Shown one piece after another: positions 51,049-59,323 of a stretch of DNA of 64,000 bases (its first letter is position 1; each line of letters opens with the position of its first letter). The position numbers and the translations under genes are program-made. Under the pieces are notes generated by a model that was given only the letters and a program-made list of their open reading frames with translations, did no database searches and was not told where the DNA came from. Origin of the DNA: Saccharopolyspora_C sp040643635 (GTDB lineage Bacteria; Actinomycetota; Actinomycetes; Mycobacteriales; Pseudonocardiaceae); contig NZ_JBEYUS010000004.1 of assembly GCF_040643635.1 (NCBI RefSeq), positions 1-64,000 on the forward strand, in the 5' to 3' direction.

Positions 51049-51123
51049 GCTTTCGAGAGTAGCCAAACCCTCCGACGAGGCGGCGGGGTCGTCCCCGGAC
51101 TCAAGATCAACTGCGTGGGGGTG

Positions 51124-51171
51124 GGGCGAACGGACCGTTCGTCCCGTCCGGTTGGCCGAACGGTCCGCTCA
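51124..51171. terminator. Hairpin of the GAACGGTCCGTTC repeat family
   Basis: GGCGAACGGACCGTTCG near 51124-51140 pairs with CGAACGGTCCGCTCAC near 51156-51171. It lies in the gap downstream of the minus-strand DUF3048 gene, as expected for a terminator of that gene. Confidence 0.55.
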
Positions 51172-51318
51172 CGCCTGCCGAGCACGAGCGACACCAGCCT
51201 GCGGTAAGCCTGCCCGGCCATCTCGTCCACCAGCACGGTGCCCAACCGGCCCGAGAACCCGTTGGCGACCCGCGCCGCGGACCGTTCGACCCGCGGGTCG
51301 GCGCGAGTGGACCGCCCG

Positions 51319-52305
51319 TCACACCCGGTCCGACAGCACCACCCACACCGGCCCCGCCGCGAACGGGAGCGGTTCGCCGGACGCCGTCGTGTACGTGGTG
51401 CCGACGTCCGGGGTGGGTCGGGACCAACGCGCGTCGAAGGCCTTCCCGTCGCGCAGCACCACGGCCCGGCCGGAGCCGACCGTCGCCGCCTGGGGCGAGG
51501 CGCTGCCCACGACGTCCTTCATCCCCGAGTCCCGCACGTCGACCTGCTGCAGCACGACGGTGCCCGCGCCGAGCCGCCCGCTGTCGGCCGCCACCGCGGG
51601 CGAGCCGTCCATCGAGACCAGCCAGCGCCGCTGCTCCGGCGACCAGGTGAACCCGGTGGACGCCGCCCGGTAGTCGACCTGCGCGGAGCCGCGCGGCACC
51701 CCGCCCGCCGGGGCGGGGCCGAACACCAACGGCGCCTTCGGCGACCAGCCGGCACCCGCGGGCAACTCGCCGGGGCGGGCGTAGAGGTTGTGCGGCACCG
51801 GTTTGTCGGTGCCGCGGAAGAACGCGCCGGGCGCCTGCTCCGGCTGGACCGCTTCGAGGGGCGCCGCGTCCAGCGCGGGCAGCAGTTCCGGGGCCGCGCC
51901 GGAGAACGCCAGCGTCGGCCTGCCGTACTGGGCGAGCAGTTCCAGATCGGTCTCGCGAGCGCTGCGCACCGGCCCGACCACCGGCGGGCGCTGCTTCCCG
52001 AAGACGGCGACGAGCCTGCTCAGACCGCCTTCGACCGGTTCGACGTAGACCACGTCCGCGGAGCCGATACCGGTCGGCGGCCGCGCCTCCGGCGCGTTGT
52101 CGATCTTCACCGCGAGCACCGGGTCGTCGCTGCCGGGAGCGCCTTCGACGGGTGCCGAATCGGCGGCGGGCGGGGCCGCGCCCTGCGGGGTGTCCGGTGC
52201 GCGCTGCGTCCGCGCGGGCTGGCAGGCGAGACCGCCCGCCAGCACGGTCACCAGCACCGCGAGCAGCACCACTGCCCGCCCGAGAACTCCGCGGTTGCGC
52301 ACCAT
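51319..52305 (-). CDS. DUF3048 (YerB-like) lipoprotein
   Basis: 328 residues. Lipoprotein signal with helix about 9-24 and lipobox LAGGLAC (acylated Cys about 28), a disordered acidic/proline spacer, then two DUF3048 lobes: DNAPEARPPTGIGSADVVYVEPVEGGLSRLVAVF (about 69-103), SARETDLELLAQYG, and a C-terminal half with VVLQQVDVRDSG. Function is unknown; predicted to face the outside of the membrane. ATG at 52305. Confidence 0.9.
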   Translation of the reverse strand: MVRNRGVLGRAVVLLAVLVTVLAGGLACQPARTQRAPDTPQGAAPPAADSAPVEGAPGSDDPVLAVKIDNAPEARPPTGIGSADVVYVEPVEGGLSRLVAVFGKQRPPVVGPVRSARETDLELLAQYGRPTLAFSGAAPELLPALDAAPLEAVQPEQAPGAFFRGTDKPVPHNLYARPGELPAGAGWSPKAPLVFGPAPAGGVPRGSAQVDYRAASTGFTWSPEQRRWLVSMDGSPAVAADSGRLGAGTVVLQQVDVRDSGMKDVVGSASPQAATVGSGRAVVLRDGKAFDARWSRPTPDVGTTYTTASGEPLPFAAGPVWVVLSDRV

Positions 52306-52483
52306 CGCCCACCCCTCACTCGAACACCCAGAGTGCCCCTCTTTCGGGTGACGAGCAAGGCCCGCAAGCCCCTGACCAGGTGTTGTTCATGAAAGCACCG
52401 CAGCCGACGGTCACGATCAGTACACCGTTCCGACCAGTAGGCACCCCACTTCCACCGGCGGCCGCCAGCACCGGCGGAGCCGA

Positions 52484-52756
52484 GTGAACGGACCGTCCGT
52501 CCGATCCAGCTGGACGAACGGTCCGTTCACCCCACCCGAACGTTCGTGCGCGACCGGACTTGGTGGCGTGAGCGGCCCTTCGGTCTGATCCAGTTGAACG
52601 AACGGTCCGTTCACTCGAGCCGGACGTTCGTGCACGACCGGACTTGGTGGGAGTGAACGGACCGTTCGAACGGACGGGACGAACGGTCCGCTCACTACCC
52701 CGAACACGAGTGAACGGACCGTCCGTCCAGCGAGAGAGGACGAACGGTCCGTTCAC
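52484..52756. repeat. Tandem array of four GTGAACGG...CCGTTCAC hairpins
   Basis: Four inverted repeats at 52484-52530, 52568-52614, 52653-52695 and 52710-52756, each opening GTGA(A/G)CGG and closing CCG(T/C)TCAC around a 10-20-nt centre. The first two are followed by near-identical spacers containing CGTTCGTGCGCGACCGGACT or its variant, giving an 84-85-bp tandem unit; the third spacer is degenerate. The array begins 22 nt beyond the stop of the molybdopterin subunit gene and fills most of the 473-base gap 52306-52778, which has no gene. Confidence 0.88.
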
Positions 52757-52778
52757 CGCGCGGGGAACGCCCCGGGGC

Positions 52779-54857
52779 TCAGCCGCCCAGCAGCTTGTCC
52801 GGGGTGATCGGCAGGTCGCGGACCCGGATCCCGGTGGCGTGGTGCACCGCGTTGGCGATGGCGGCGGGCGATCCGACGATCCCGATCTCGCCGACACCGC
52901 GGCTGCCCATCGGGTTCGAGTGCGGGTCGTGCTCGTCGAGCCAGCTCACCTCGATGTCGGCGACGTCGGCGTGCGCGGCGACGTGGTACTGCGCGAAGTC
53001 GTGGTTGATGACGTGCCCGAACTGCGGGTCGAGCATGCTGTGCTCGAACAGCGCCGCGGAGATGCCCATGGTGATGCCGCCGAGCAGCTGCGAGCGCACG
53101 AGCCGCGGGTTCACGACCCGGCCCACCGAGAACACGCCGAGCATCCGCGGCACCCGCACCTCACCGGTGTCGGCGTCGACGCGGACTTCGGCGAAGTGCG
53201 CGCCGAACGAGTGGATGGCGTACCGGTCCTCATCGGGGTTCTCGGGCATGGCGCCGTCGGCTTCGTCGCCCTCGGCGGGGTCGTGGCCGAACTTCTCCCG
53301 GAACCGCCGGGCGGTCTCGACGACGGTCGTCCCCCAGGAGGTGAGCCCGGAGGAGCCGCCTTCGACGCTGGCGGCGGGAAGTTCGGTGTCCCCTATGGAC
53401 AAGTCCACTTCGGACACTGGACGGTCGAGCGCGTCGGCGGCGATCTGGGTGAGCGCGGTCCGGGTGCCGGTGCCGATGTCGGCGGCACCGATGCGCACCT
53501 CGTAGCGGCCGGCGCGGTACCGGATGGTGGCGGTGGAGCCGGGCATCGTGTAGCCGGGGTAGGTGGCGCTCGCGACTCCGGTTCCGACCAGCCAGTTCCC
53601 GTCCCGCCGGGACCGCGGTGCGGGGTCGCGCCCGGCCCAGCCGAACCGTTCGGCGCCTTCCCGCAGGCATTCGGCGAGGTGCCGAGCGGAGTACGGCCGC
53701 CCGGTGGCGGGGTCGGCGGTGGGTTCGTTGCGGCAGCGCAGGTCGATCGGGTCGATCCCGCAGGCCGCGGCGAGCTCGTCCATCGCGGACTCGGTGGCGA
53801 ACATGCCGGGGGCTTCGCCGGGTGCGCGCATCCAGAACGGGACGGGCACGTCGAGCGCTGCGAGCCGGTGCGTGGTGCGGCGGTGCGGCGCGGCGTAGAC
53901 GGTGCGGGTGCCGACGGCGGTCTGCTCGGCGAACTCCTGCACGGTGGAGGTCTGCTCGACGACGTCGTGCGTGACGAGCTCCAGCGCGCCGTCCCGGTCG
54001 GCGCCGAGCCGGACGTGCTGGATGGTGGGGGTGCGGTAGCCGACGAGCGCGAACATCTGCTGCCGGGTCAGCGCGAGCTTCACCGGCCGCCCGCCCGCGA
54101 CCTGCGCGGCGAGCGCGGCGAGCGCGTTGTGCGCGTGCGCGGTGCCCTTCGACCCGAAACCGCCGCCGACGTGCGGGGCGATCACCCGGATCCGCTCGGG
54201 GTCGAGCCCGAGCACCGGGGCGAGCCGCGACCGCATCTGGTGCACGCCCTGCGTGGAGTCGTGCAGGGTGAGCACGCCGCCGCGCCAGGTCGCGATGGTG
54301 GCGTGCGGTTCCATCGGGTTGTTGTGCTCCATCGGCGTCGTGTAGATCGCGTCCACCACGACTTCCGGATCAACCGCGTCCGGATCCCCGTCGAGCGTGT
54401 CGGCGGGGAACGACGGGTTCACCACGTCCGGCGCGTAGAGCACGTCGTCGGCGGCGCGCAGCACCACGTGGTGCGGTTCCCGCCGGTAGTCCACCCGCAC
54501 CAGGTCCGCGGCCTGCCGCGCGATCTCGGGCGTTTCGGCGAGCACGGCGCCGATGAGCTGCCCGCGGAACGCGATCTCCGGGGATTGCAGCACCCAGAGC
54601 TCGGCGTCCGAACCGGTCGCCAGCCGGGGCGCGTTCTCGTGGGTGAGCACGGCCGCGACGCCGTCGAGGTCTTCGGCGGCGTGCACGTCGATGTCCTCGA
54701 TCCGGCCGCGCGCGATCGTCGCCTGCACCGGGTGCACGTACAGCGGATCGGGAACCGGATGTTCGAACGCGTAGCGCGCGGTGCCGTCGACCTTGGCCGG
54801 GCCGTCCAGCCGTGCCAGCGGGGCGCCGATCGCCCGGGGTCGCAGCAGGTCCGTCAT
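52779..54857 (-). CDS. Xanthine dehydrogenase family, molybdopterin-binding subunit
   Basis: 692 residues, the length of YagR/PaoC-type large subunits. Molybdopterin/MCD-binding segments include GGGFGSKGTAHAHNALAALAA (about 240-260), FWMRAPGEAPGMFATESAMDELA (about 340-362) and the catalytic base in MGSRGVGEIGIVGSPAAIANAV near the C-terminus (GVGE). The enzyme hydroxylates purines or oxidises aldehydes; the substrate is not determinable. ATG overlaps the FAD-subunit stop. The array of hairpins follows it. Confidence 0.92.
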   Translation of the reverse strand: MTDLLRPRAIGAPLARLDGPAKVDGTARYAFEHPVPDPLYVHPVQATIARGRIEDIDVHAAEDLDGVAAVLTHENAPRLATGSDAELWVLQSPEIAFRGQLIGAVLAETPEIARQAADLVRVDYRREPHHVVLRAADDVLYAPDVVNPSFPADTLDGDPDAVDPEVVVDAIYTTPMEHNNPMEPHATIATWRGGVLTLHDSTQGVHQMRSRLAPVLGLDPERIRVIAPHVGGGFGSKGTAHAHNALAALAAQVAGGRPVKLALTRQQMFALVGYRTPTIQHVRLGADRDGALELVTHDVVEQTSTVQEFAEQTAVGTRTVYAAPHRRTTHRLAALDVPVPFWMRAPGEAPGMFATESAMDELAAACGIDPIDLRCRNEPTADPATGRPYSARHLAECLREGAERFGWAGRDPAPRSRRDGNWLVGTGVASATYPGYTMPGSTATIRYRAGRYEVRIGAADIGTGTRTALTQIAADALDRPVSEVDLSIGDTELPAASVEGGSSGLTSWGTTVVETARRFREKFGHDPAEGDEADGAMPENPDEDRYAIHSFGAHFAEVRVDADTGEVRVPRMLGVFSVGRVVNPRLVRSQLLGGITMGISAALFEHSMLDPQFGHVINHDFAQYHVAAHADVADIEVSWLDEHDPHSNPMGSRGVGEIGIVGSPAAIANAVHHATGIRVRDLPITPDKLLGG

Positions 54858-55837
54858 CACGCCTCCCCCGCCAGGTCCCGCAGCACCGCCACGAGCGTCG
54901 CACGCGCCATCGGCACCTTGTACGCGTTGCCCGCGAGCGGTTCCGCCGCGGCCAGCTCGGCGTCCGCGGCCGCGCGGAACGCCTGCTCCTCCGCAGGCGC
55001 CCCGCGCAACGACTCCTCGGCTCGGGTGGCGCGCCACGGCTTGGGCGCGACCCCGCCGAGCGCGATCCGCGCACCCCGCACCCGCCCGTCCGCCACGTCC
55101 AGCTCGGCGGCCACCGACACCAGCGCGAACGCGTACGACGCCCGCTCCCGCACCTTCCGGTAGACCGAGCGCGGCGCGCTGCCCGGCAGGTCCACCGCGG
55201 TGATCAGCTCGCCGTGCCGCAGCACCGAATCGCGCTGCGGCTCGGCGCCCGGCAACCGGTGGAACTCGACGACCGGGACCACGCGTTCGCCGTCCGGGCC
55301 GTGCACCCGCACCTCGGCGTCCAAGGCCGCCATCGCCACCGCCATGTCGGACGGGTGCGCGGCCACGCACTCCGGGGAGCCGCCGAAGATCGCCGCATCC
55401 CGGTGGAACCCGCCGATCGCCGAGCACCCCGACCCCGGATCCCGCTTGTTGCACGGCGTCGTCACGTCCTGGAAGTACGGGCACCGGGTGCGCTGCAGCA
55501 GGTTCCCGCCGGTCGTGGCGGCGTTGCGCAGCTGCCCCGAAGCTCCCGCCAGCAGCGCCTGCGCCAGCGCCGGGAACCGGGAGCGCACCAGCGGATGCGC
55601 GGCGAGATCGCTGTTGCGCACCCCCGCACCCACTCGCAGCCCGCCGTCCGGGAGCTCCCGCACCTCGTCCAGCGGCAACCGCGAGACGTCCACCAGCAGC
55701 TCCGGCGCAGTCACCCCCAGCTTCAGGTGGTCGACGAGGTTCGTGCCGCCCGCGAGGAACACCGCACCCGGGTTCCGCGCCACGGTCGCCACCGCGCCCG
55801 CCGCGTCGTCCGGGCGCACGTAGTCGAACGGGTTCAT
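54857..55837 (-). CDS. Xanthine dehydrogenase family, FAD-binding subunit
   Basis: 326 residues. FAD-binding AVFLAGGTNLVDHLKLG (about 25-41) and RNAATTGGNLLQRTRCPYF (about 104-122). A loop with four cysteines (CPYFQDVTTPCNKRDPGSGC and a later Cys in PECVAA) matches the extra [4Fe-4S] site of PaoB/YagS-type subunits, separating it from ordinary XDH M subunits. C-terminal CO-dehydrogenase flavoprotein domain with KVRERASYAFALVSVAA. Coupled by overlap to both neighbours. Confidence 0.92.
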   Translation of the reverse strand: MNPFDYVRPDDAAGAVATVARNPGAVFLAGGTNLVDHLKLGVTAPELLVDVSRLPLDEVRELPDGGLRVGAGVRNSDLAAHPLVRSRFPALAQALLAGASGQLRNAATTGGNLLQRTRCPYFQDVTTPCNKRDPGSGCSAIGGFHRDAAIFGGSPECVAAHPSDMAVAMAALDAEVRVHGPDGERVVPVVEFHRLPGAEPQRDSVLRHGELITAVDLPGSAPRSVYRKVRERASYAFALVSVAAELDVADGRVRGARIALGGVAPKPWRATRAEESLRGAPAEEQAFRAAADAELAAAEPLAGNAYKVPMARATLVAVLRDLAGEA

Positions 55838-56508
55838 CGCGATCCCTCCTGCCGGGCCGCGTCGCGGATCGCGGCGACGATGTTCACGTACGCGCCGCAG
55901 CGGCACAGGTTCCCGCTCATCCGCTCCCGGATCTCCGCGTCGTCGAGCTCCTCGAACCCGGCGGCGACGTCCGCGGTCGCGTGGCTGGGCCTGCCGTCGG
56001 CGGCCTCCGCGAGCATCCCCACCGCCGAGCACACCTGCCCCGGCGTGCAGTAGCCGCACTGGAACGCGTCGTGCTCCAGGAACGCCCGCGCGACCGGGTG
56101 CACGTCCTGTTCCGCCGGCGGCCGGCCCGGCGCCGCCACGACCCCGGCGGCACCCGCGCCACCCGGCCCGGCCACGACCTCCCACGTCGGTTCGCCGTCC
56201 ACCGACCGGGCGTCACCTCCACGATCGGGACCGGCGGCTCCGCCGGTGTCGGGCACCGCAGCGACCTCCGGGGTCCCGAGCCCGGCGGCGGTGGTGATCT
56301 CCGCACCGTCGACCGCGACCGCCAGCAGCAGGCACGTCAGCACCCGCCGCCCGTCCACCAGCGCCGTGCACGCCCCGCACTGCCCGTGATCGCACCCCTT
56401 CTTCACCGAGACCACCCCCAGGTGCTCCCGCAACCCGTCCAGCACGGTCACCCGGGGCTCCACCTCGAGCCCGCACCGCACGCCGTCCACCGACCAACCG
56501 ATCTCCAT
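55834..56508 (-). CDS. Xanthine dehydrogenase family, (2Fe-2S) subunit
   Basis: 224 residues. Plant-type ferredoxin domain with GCDHGQCGACTALVDGRRVLTC (about 38-59) and a second four-helix 2Fe-2S domain with FQCGYCTPGQVC (about 149-160) and NLCRCGAY (about 200-207). Between them (about 84-135) is a glycine/alanine/proline-rich insertion not typical of the family. It passes electrons from molybdopterin to FAD. First gene of the operon; ATG overlaps nothing upstream. Confidence 0.92.
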   Translation of the reverse strand: MEIGWSVDGVRCGLEVEPRVTVLDGLREHLGVVSVKKGCDHGQCGACTALVDGRRVLTCLLLAVAVDGAEITTAAGLGTPEVAAVPDTGGAAGPDRGGDARSVDGEPTWEVVAGPGGAGAAGVVAAPGRPPAEQDVHPVARAFLEHDAFQCGYCTPGQVCSAVGMLAEAADGRPSHATADVAAGFEELDDAEIRERMSGNLCRCGAYVNIVAAIRDAARQEGSR

Positions 56509-56644
56509 CCCCGGCCCCCTCCCCGAAAGAGCTCCCCCGCCAGGGTGAGGGGAGCTGCGGCCGTCCGCTCGCCGCAGAGCGCCGAGCAAGCGAGATTCAC
56601 GAAGCAGCCCCAACCAGCCAACACGCCGCGCTAGCTTGTACCCC

Positions 56645-57598
56645 GTGCTTGAAGATCCTTCCTTGTTCGCTCCTGCAGCGAGTGCCGAAACCGCATCCGA
56701 CGCGTGCCAGGCAGACGACCAGGCGCTGCACGAGGTGACGAGCTGGTTCCGCCGCCAGCCCCGCTTCGAATCCCGGTTCGGTTCGATCTTCCGGCAGTCC
56801 TTCGACGAAGTGCTCGACGGACAGCGGACCGGGCGGTACGACATCGACGGCGTCTCGAAAACGGAGAAGACCTACCTCGGTACGAAGGTGGAGATCATCA
56901 CCCGGTCGACGTTCGGCTTGCCCCAAGGCGCGCAGATGGACTACTCCGTCGAAGGCCACGAGGTCGATGCGAAGTTCTCGCTGACCTCGCAGTGGCAAAT
57001 TCCCGGTGAGGCCATGGGCCACCTGTGCCTGCTCATGTCGGCGAAGGAGCGCGAGCAGACCTTCGAAGCCGGTCTCCTGCGCATCACCGAGGCCGTGCTC
57101 AACAAGGGCCGCAACCAGGACAAGAAGGCGACCATCAGCAGCGCGGCGAAGCAGAACATCACCTGGCTCTGCCGAGATGCTCCCCTGCCGCCGAACATCC
57201 TCCTCCTGATGCAGGGGGAGGAGGCCGAGCAGATCATGGCGCAGACCTCAGGCCAACGGCGAATCAACCAGCTGCTCCGCGTCGAGCAAGGACGCGTGAT
57301 CGATCGCAACACGGCGCTCACGGTTGCGAAGCAGGCCGACGGGCTGAAGCGCTGCCGCGACGCGCGCAGTGCCCTCAAGGACGAAGGCATCGTGGTGCTC
57401 GGCCACCAGCAGGACTCCCGCCGCATCGCTAGCGAGCTCGGAATCCCGCCGCTGCAGAAGGGGACCTTCATGTCCGTTCGCCTAGTGCCCGTTCCCGTCG
57501 ACACGGCAGACCGGAAGGTCACCACGATCGACGGAGGCTGCTACGCGATCGCGACGAAAGGCGAGCCGGCGCACCCGGTTCCCGAGATCCAGAACTGA
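56645..57598 (+). CDS. NaeI-type restriction endonuclease
   Basis: 317 residues, the same length as NaeI. The segment DGQRTGRYDIDG and KTEKTYLGTKVEI closely matches NaeI (DGQRTGRW..., KTEKTHMGTLVEI). The catalytic set is Glu83, Asp99, Asp108 and Lys110, with spacing identical to NaeI Glu70/Asp86/Asp95/Lys97. The C-terminal domain (about 165-317) with EGIVVLGHQQDSRRIASELGIP matches the NaeI Topo/effector domain. NaeI cuts GCCGGC and needs a second site. The position equivalent to NaeI Leu43 is Val56. GTG 56645 starts 7 nt after TAGCTT, implying a leaderless mRNA. Confidence 0.93.
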   Translation: MLEDPSLFAPAASAETASDACQADDQALHEVTSWFRRQPRFESRFGSIFRQSFDEVLDGQRTGRYDIDGVSKTEKTYLGTKVEIITRSTFGLPQGAQMDYSVEGHEVDAKFSLTSQWQIPGEAMGHLCLLMSAKEREQTFEAGLLRITEAVLNKGRNQDKKATISSAAKQNITWLCRDAPLPPNILLLMQGEEAEQIMAQTSGQRRINQLLRVEQGRVIDRNTALTVAKQADGLKRCRDARSALKDEGIVVLGHQQDSRRIASELGIPPLQKGTFMSVRLVPVPVDTADRKVTTIDGGCYAIATKGEPAHPVPEIQN

Positions 57599-57648
57599 TC
57601 CCGGCGAATCAGCAGCCGGCGCAGGCAGCCCTAGCCGCGCCGGCAACA

Positions 57649-58416
57649 TCAGTGCAACGCTCTCCTCATGACGGCGCCGGCATCAGCGGTGAACCCCGCG
57701 TCTTGCAACTCGATCGCGAGCCGGAGCACCTGCTGGTCCGGCCCTCCCCGTCCGCACAGGTGCAAGAGGGTGTCGGCGAGGACGTCTTCGCGTCGGCGCC
57801 GGAAGACCTCCAGGCAAGCAACAACACCCTTAGAGTCCAGGTGCCGCGGCAGCTCGCCGAGCAACGCCAGCACATCTTCGTCCTTGCCCGCAGTGCGGGC
57901 CGCGATGACCTCGTCGGCATGCCGTCCAACCGCAGTGGCGATCTCACTCCGCTGCCGGTCCCCGGCCGACGAGGTGACCGGCACGCCCAACCGCACCCCG
58001 GCCGGTGTCCCGAAGCGGACGTCGACGTGGAAGCTGCGGCATTCCCGCTCCTTGCCTTGCAGCTCGCGAACCTGCTCCTCGCACCTCGCGCAGCGCATGC
58101 ATGTGGCTTCGGCCGCCCGGTCGAAGAGCTGGCGGAGCTCCGCGGATGTGATACCGACGCCGTCGCCGCCCACCTCGGCATGCGCTATCCCGTACAAGCA
58201 CTTCACAAGCTTCCAAGGGGGGAAAATCCTGCCGTTGAACACCCTCGACAACATGGGGACATTGGCGGGGAACTCATCCTCCATCCGTTTCACCGTCGCG
58301 CCGAGCGTGGCGCCACCCGCGCAGCGGTGCAAGCGTTTCAGCTGGTGCACGAGCTGCCGCCACTGAGGTGATATCTCCGGCGCGATGTGACGACCGATAT
58401 CTCCAGCCTTTGGCAT
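57649..58416 (-). CDS. Unrecognised helical protein of the NaeI island, possible regulator
   Basis: 255 residues, starting MPKAGDIGRHIAPEISPQWRQLVHQLKRL. The first 90 residues (TVKRMEDEFPANVPMLSRVFNGRIFPPWKLVKCLYGIA) look like a helix-turn-helix with an 'SRVFNG' recognition-helix pattern. A CMRCARCEEQVRELQ stretch near 112-126 could bind metal and leads into a coiled coil. The C-terminal half is helical and TPR-like. No function is recognised. Transcribed away from the HNH-ParB-helicase operon across an AT-rich gap with a palindrome, which suits a controller protein. The frame extends upstream to 58587, but that part crosses the promoter region. Confidence 0.6.
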   Translation of the reverse strand: MPKAGDIGRHIAPEISPQWRQLVHQLKRLHRCAGGATLGATVKRMEDEFPANVPMLSRVFNGRIFPPWKLVKCLYGIAHAEVGGDGVGITSAELRQLFDRAAEATCMRCARCEEQVRELQGKERECRSFHVDVRFGTPAGVRLGVPVTSSAGDRQRSEIATAVGRHADEVIAARTAGKDEDVLALLGELPRHLDSKGVVACLEVFRRRREDVLADTLLHLCGRGGPDQQVLRLAIELQDAGFTADAGAVMRRALH

Positions 58417-58615
58417 ATTCCATTTCTCATTTCTCGCGAGGAAGGCTTTTGAGCTCAACTGGTGGCGATCTTGCCACTTTGCAGCAACATCATCTTCTTT
58501 TTGGATTTTTTCACCTCGCTGGTGTAGACATGGTCTCCCGCGGCACCGCCGCCAAGTCCCGGCGAACACCCGGAAATGCCGGTGCAATCGCGTTCATCAG
58601 AGGGGGAACATCGAA
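58417..58615. promoter_or_regulatory. AT-rich divergent control region of the restriction island
   Basis: Markedly AT-richer than the surrounding genome, with a T-rich run near 58495-58512. It holds the palindrome GTGGC-GATCTT-GCCAC at 58462-58477 and a weak plus-strand promoter (TTGGAT near 58501, TAGACA at 58525-58530). AGGGGG before the GTG at 58616 is a good ribosome site. Confidence 0.5.
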
Positions 58616-59323
58616 GTGCATCGTCCATCGTGGAGGGATCGAACCCTCGGCAGCATGGTCCGGGCTGCCCTGTGGCTCGAGTCGGAAGTGGGAGAGGGAG
58701 AAATCTTCAGCAAGCGGGAGCTGCGAGAAGCGTTTCCGGAGACCGCGCAGATCGACCGCCGGGTGCGCGACCTCCGGGACCACGGCTGGCGGATCGACAC
58801 GAATCGGGAAGATCCGTCGCTGCGCCAGGAAGAACAGCGCTATGCCAAGCGGGGCGACGAGGTCTGGTTGCCCCGCCGGGGCAGGACCGCAGCGAAAGCG
58901 CACCTGACCACGGCCCAGCGGTCCAAGGTGCTGGCCGACGACGACCACCTGTGCCGGTCGTGCGGTGTCGCTGCGGGCGACTCCTACGAAGACGGCGTGC
59001 TGAGCGCCCAGCTCGACATCACCCGCCGCCGCGTCAGCAATCTCGACGGGAGGGTGGAGGTGCAGCTGATCACCGAGTGCAACCGCTGCCGCGTTGGCGG
59101 CCGGGGCACTCAGGCCGACCTCGCGAAGATCATCCACGCGCTGTCGTTGCTGGGCCCGCTGGAACGTCAGATCTTCGCCCGGTGGATCAGAGATGGCGCC
59201 AGGGATTTCAACGGGATCGAGAAGCTGTGGGGCCGATATCGCGCCCTGCCGGCCGAAGCCCGCTCAACGGTCGAAAGCGCGGTCAGCGGGCCCGGCAACA
59301 GCGACGGGAAGCGAGCACGGTGA
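58616..59323 (+). CDS. Zinc-ribbon HNH-like endonuclease (degenerate core)
   Basis: 235 residues. N-terminal winged-helix-like region with VEGEIFSKRELREAF and DRRVRDLRDHGWRIDTN (about 45-65), then a Cys4 zinc ribbon formed by CRSCGV (about 111-116) and ECNRCRVGGRG (about 156-166). This is the frame of HNH restriction nucleases, but the usual DH/HH pair before the second ribbon reads LDITRRR, so catalysis may be lost or altered. The helical C-terminus has LLGPLERQIFARWI. Its stop overlaps the ParB-like start (TGATG). Confidence 0.7.
   Translation: MHRPSWRDRTLGSMVRAALWLESEVGEGEIFSKRELREAFPETAQIDRRVRDLRDHGWRIDTNREDPSLRQEEQRYAKRGDEVWLPRRGRTAAKAHLTTAQRSKVLADDDHLCRSCGVAAGDSYEDGVLSAQLDITRRRVSNLDGRVEVQLITECNRCRVGGRGTQADLAKIIHALSLLGPLERQIFARWIRDGARDFNGIEKLWGRYRALPAEARSTVESAVSGPGNSDGKRAR

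Noticed and set aside
52484..52756. Possible CRISPR array
   Set aside because: Repeats are palindromic hairpins with conserved, not unique, spacers, irregular period and no cas genes.
52644..55163. 839-codon open frame on the plus strand
   Set aside because: It is the GC-driven antisense shadow of the molybdopterin and FAD subunit genes, with low-complexity His/Arg/Gly-rich translation and no family features.
58633..58660. tRNA-like T-arm (GGTTCGATCCC on the minus strand)
   Set aside because: No acceptor, D or anticodon arms can be built around it, the loop is one base short, and it lies within the coding start of the HNH-like gene.
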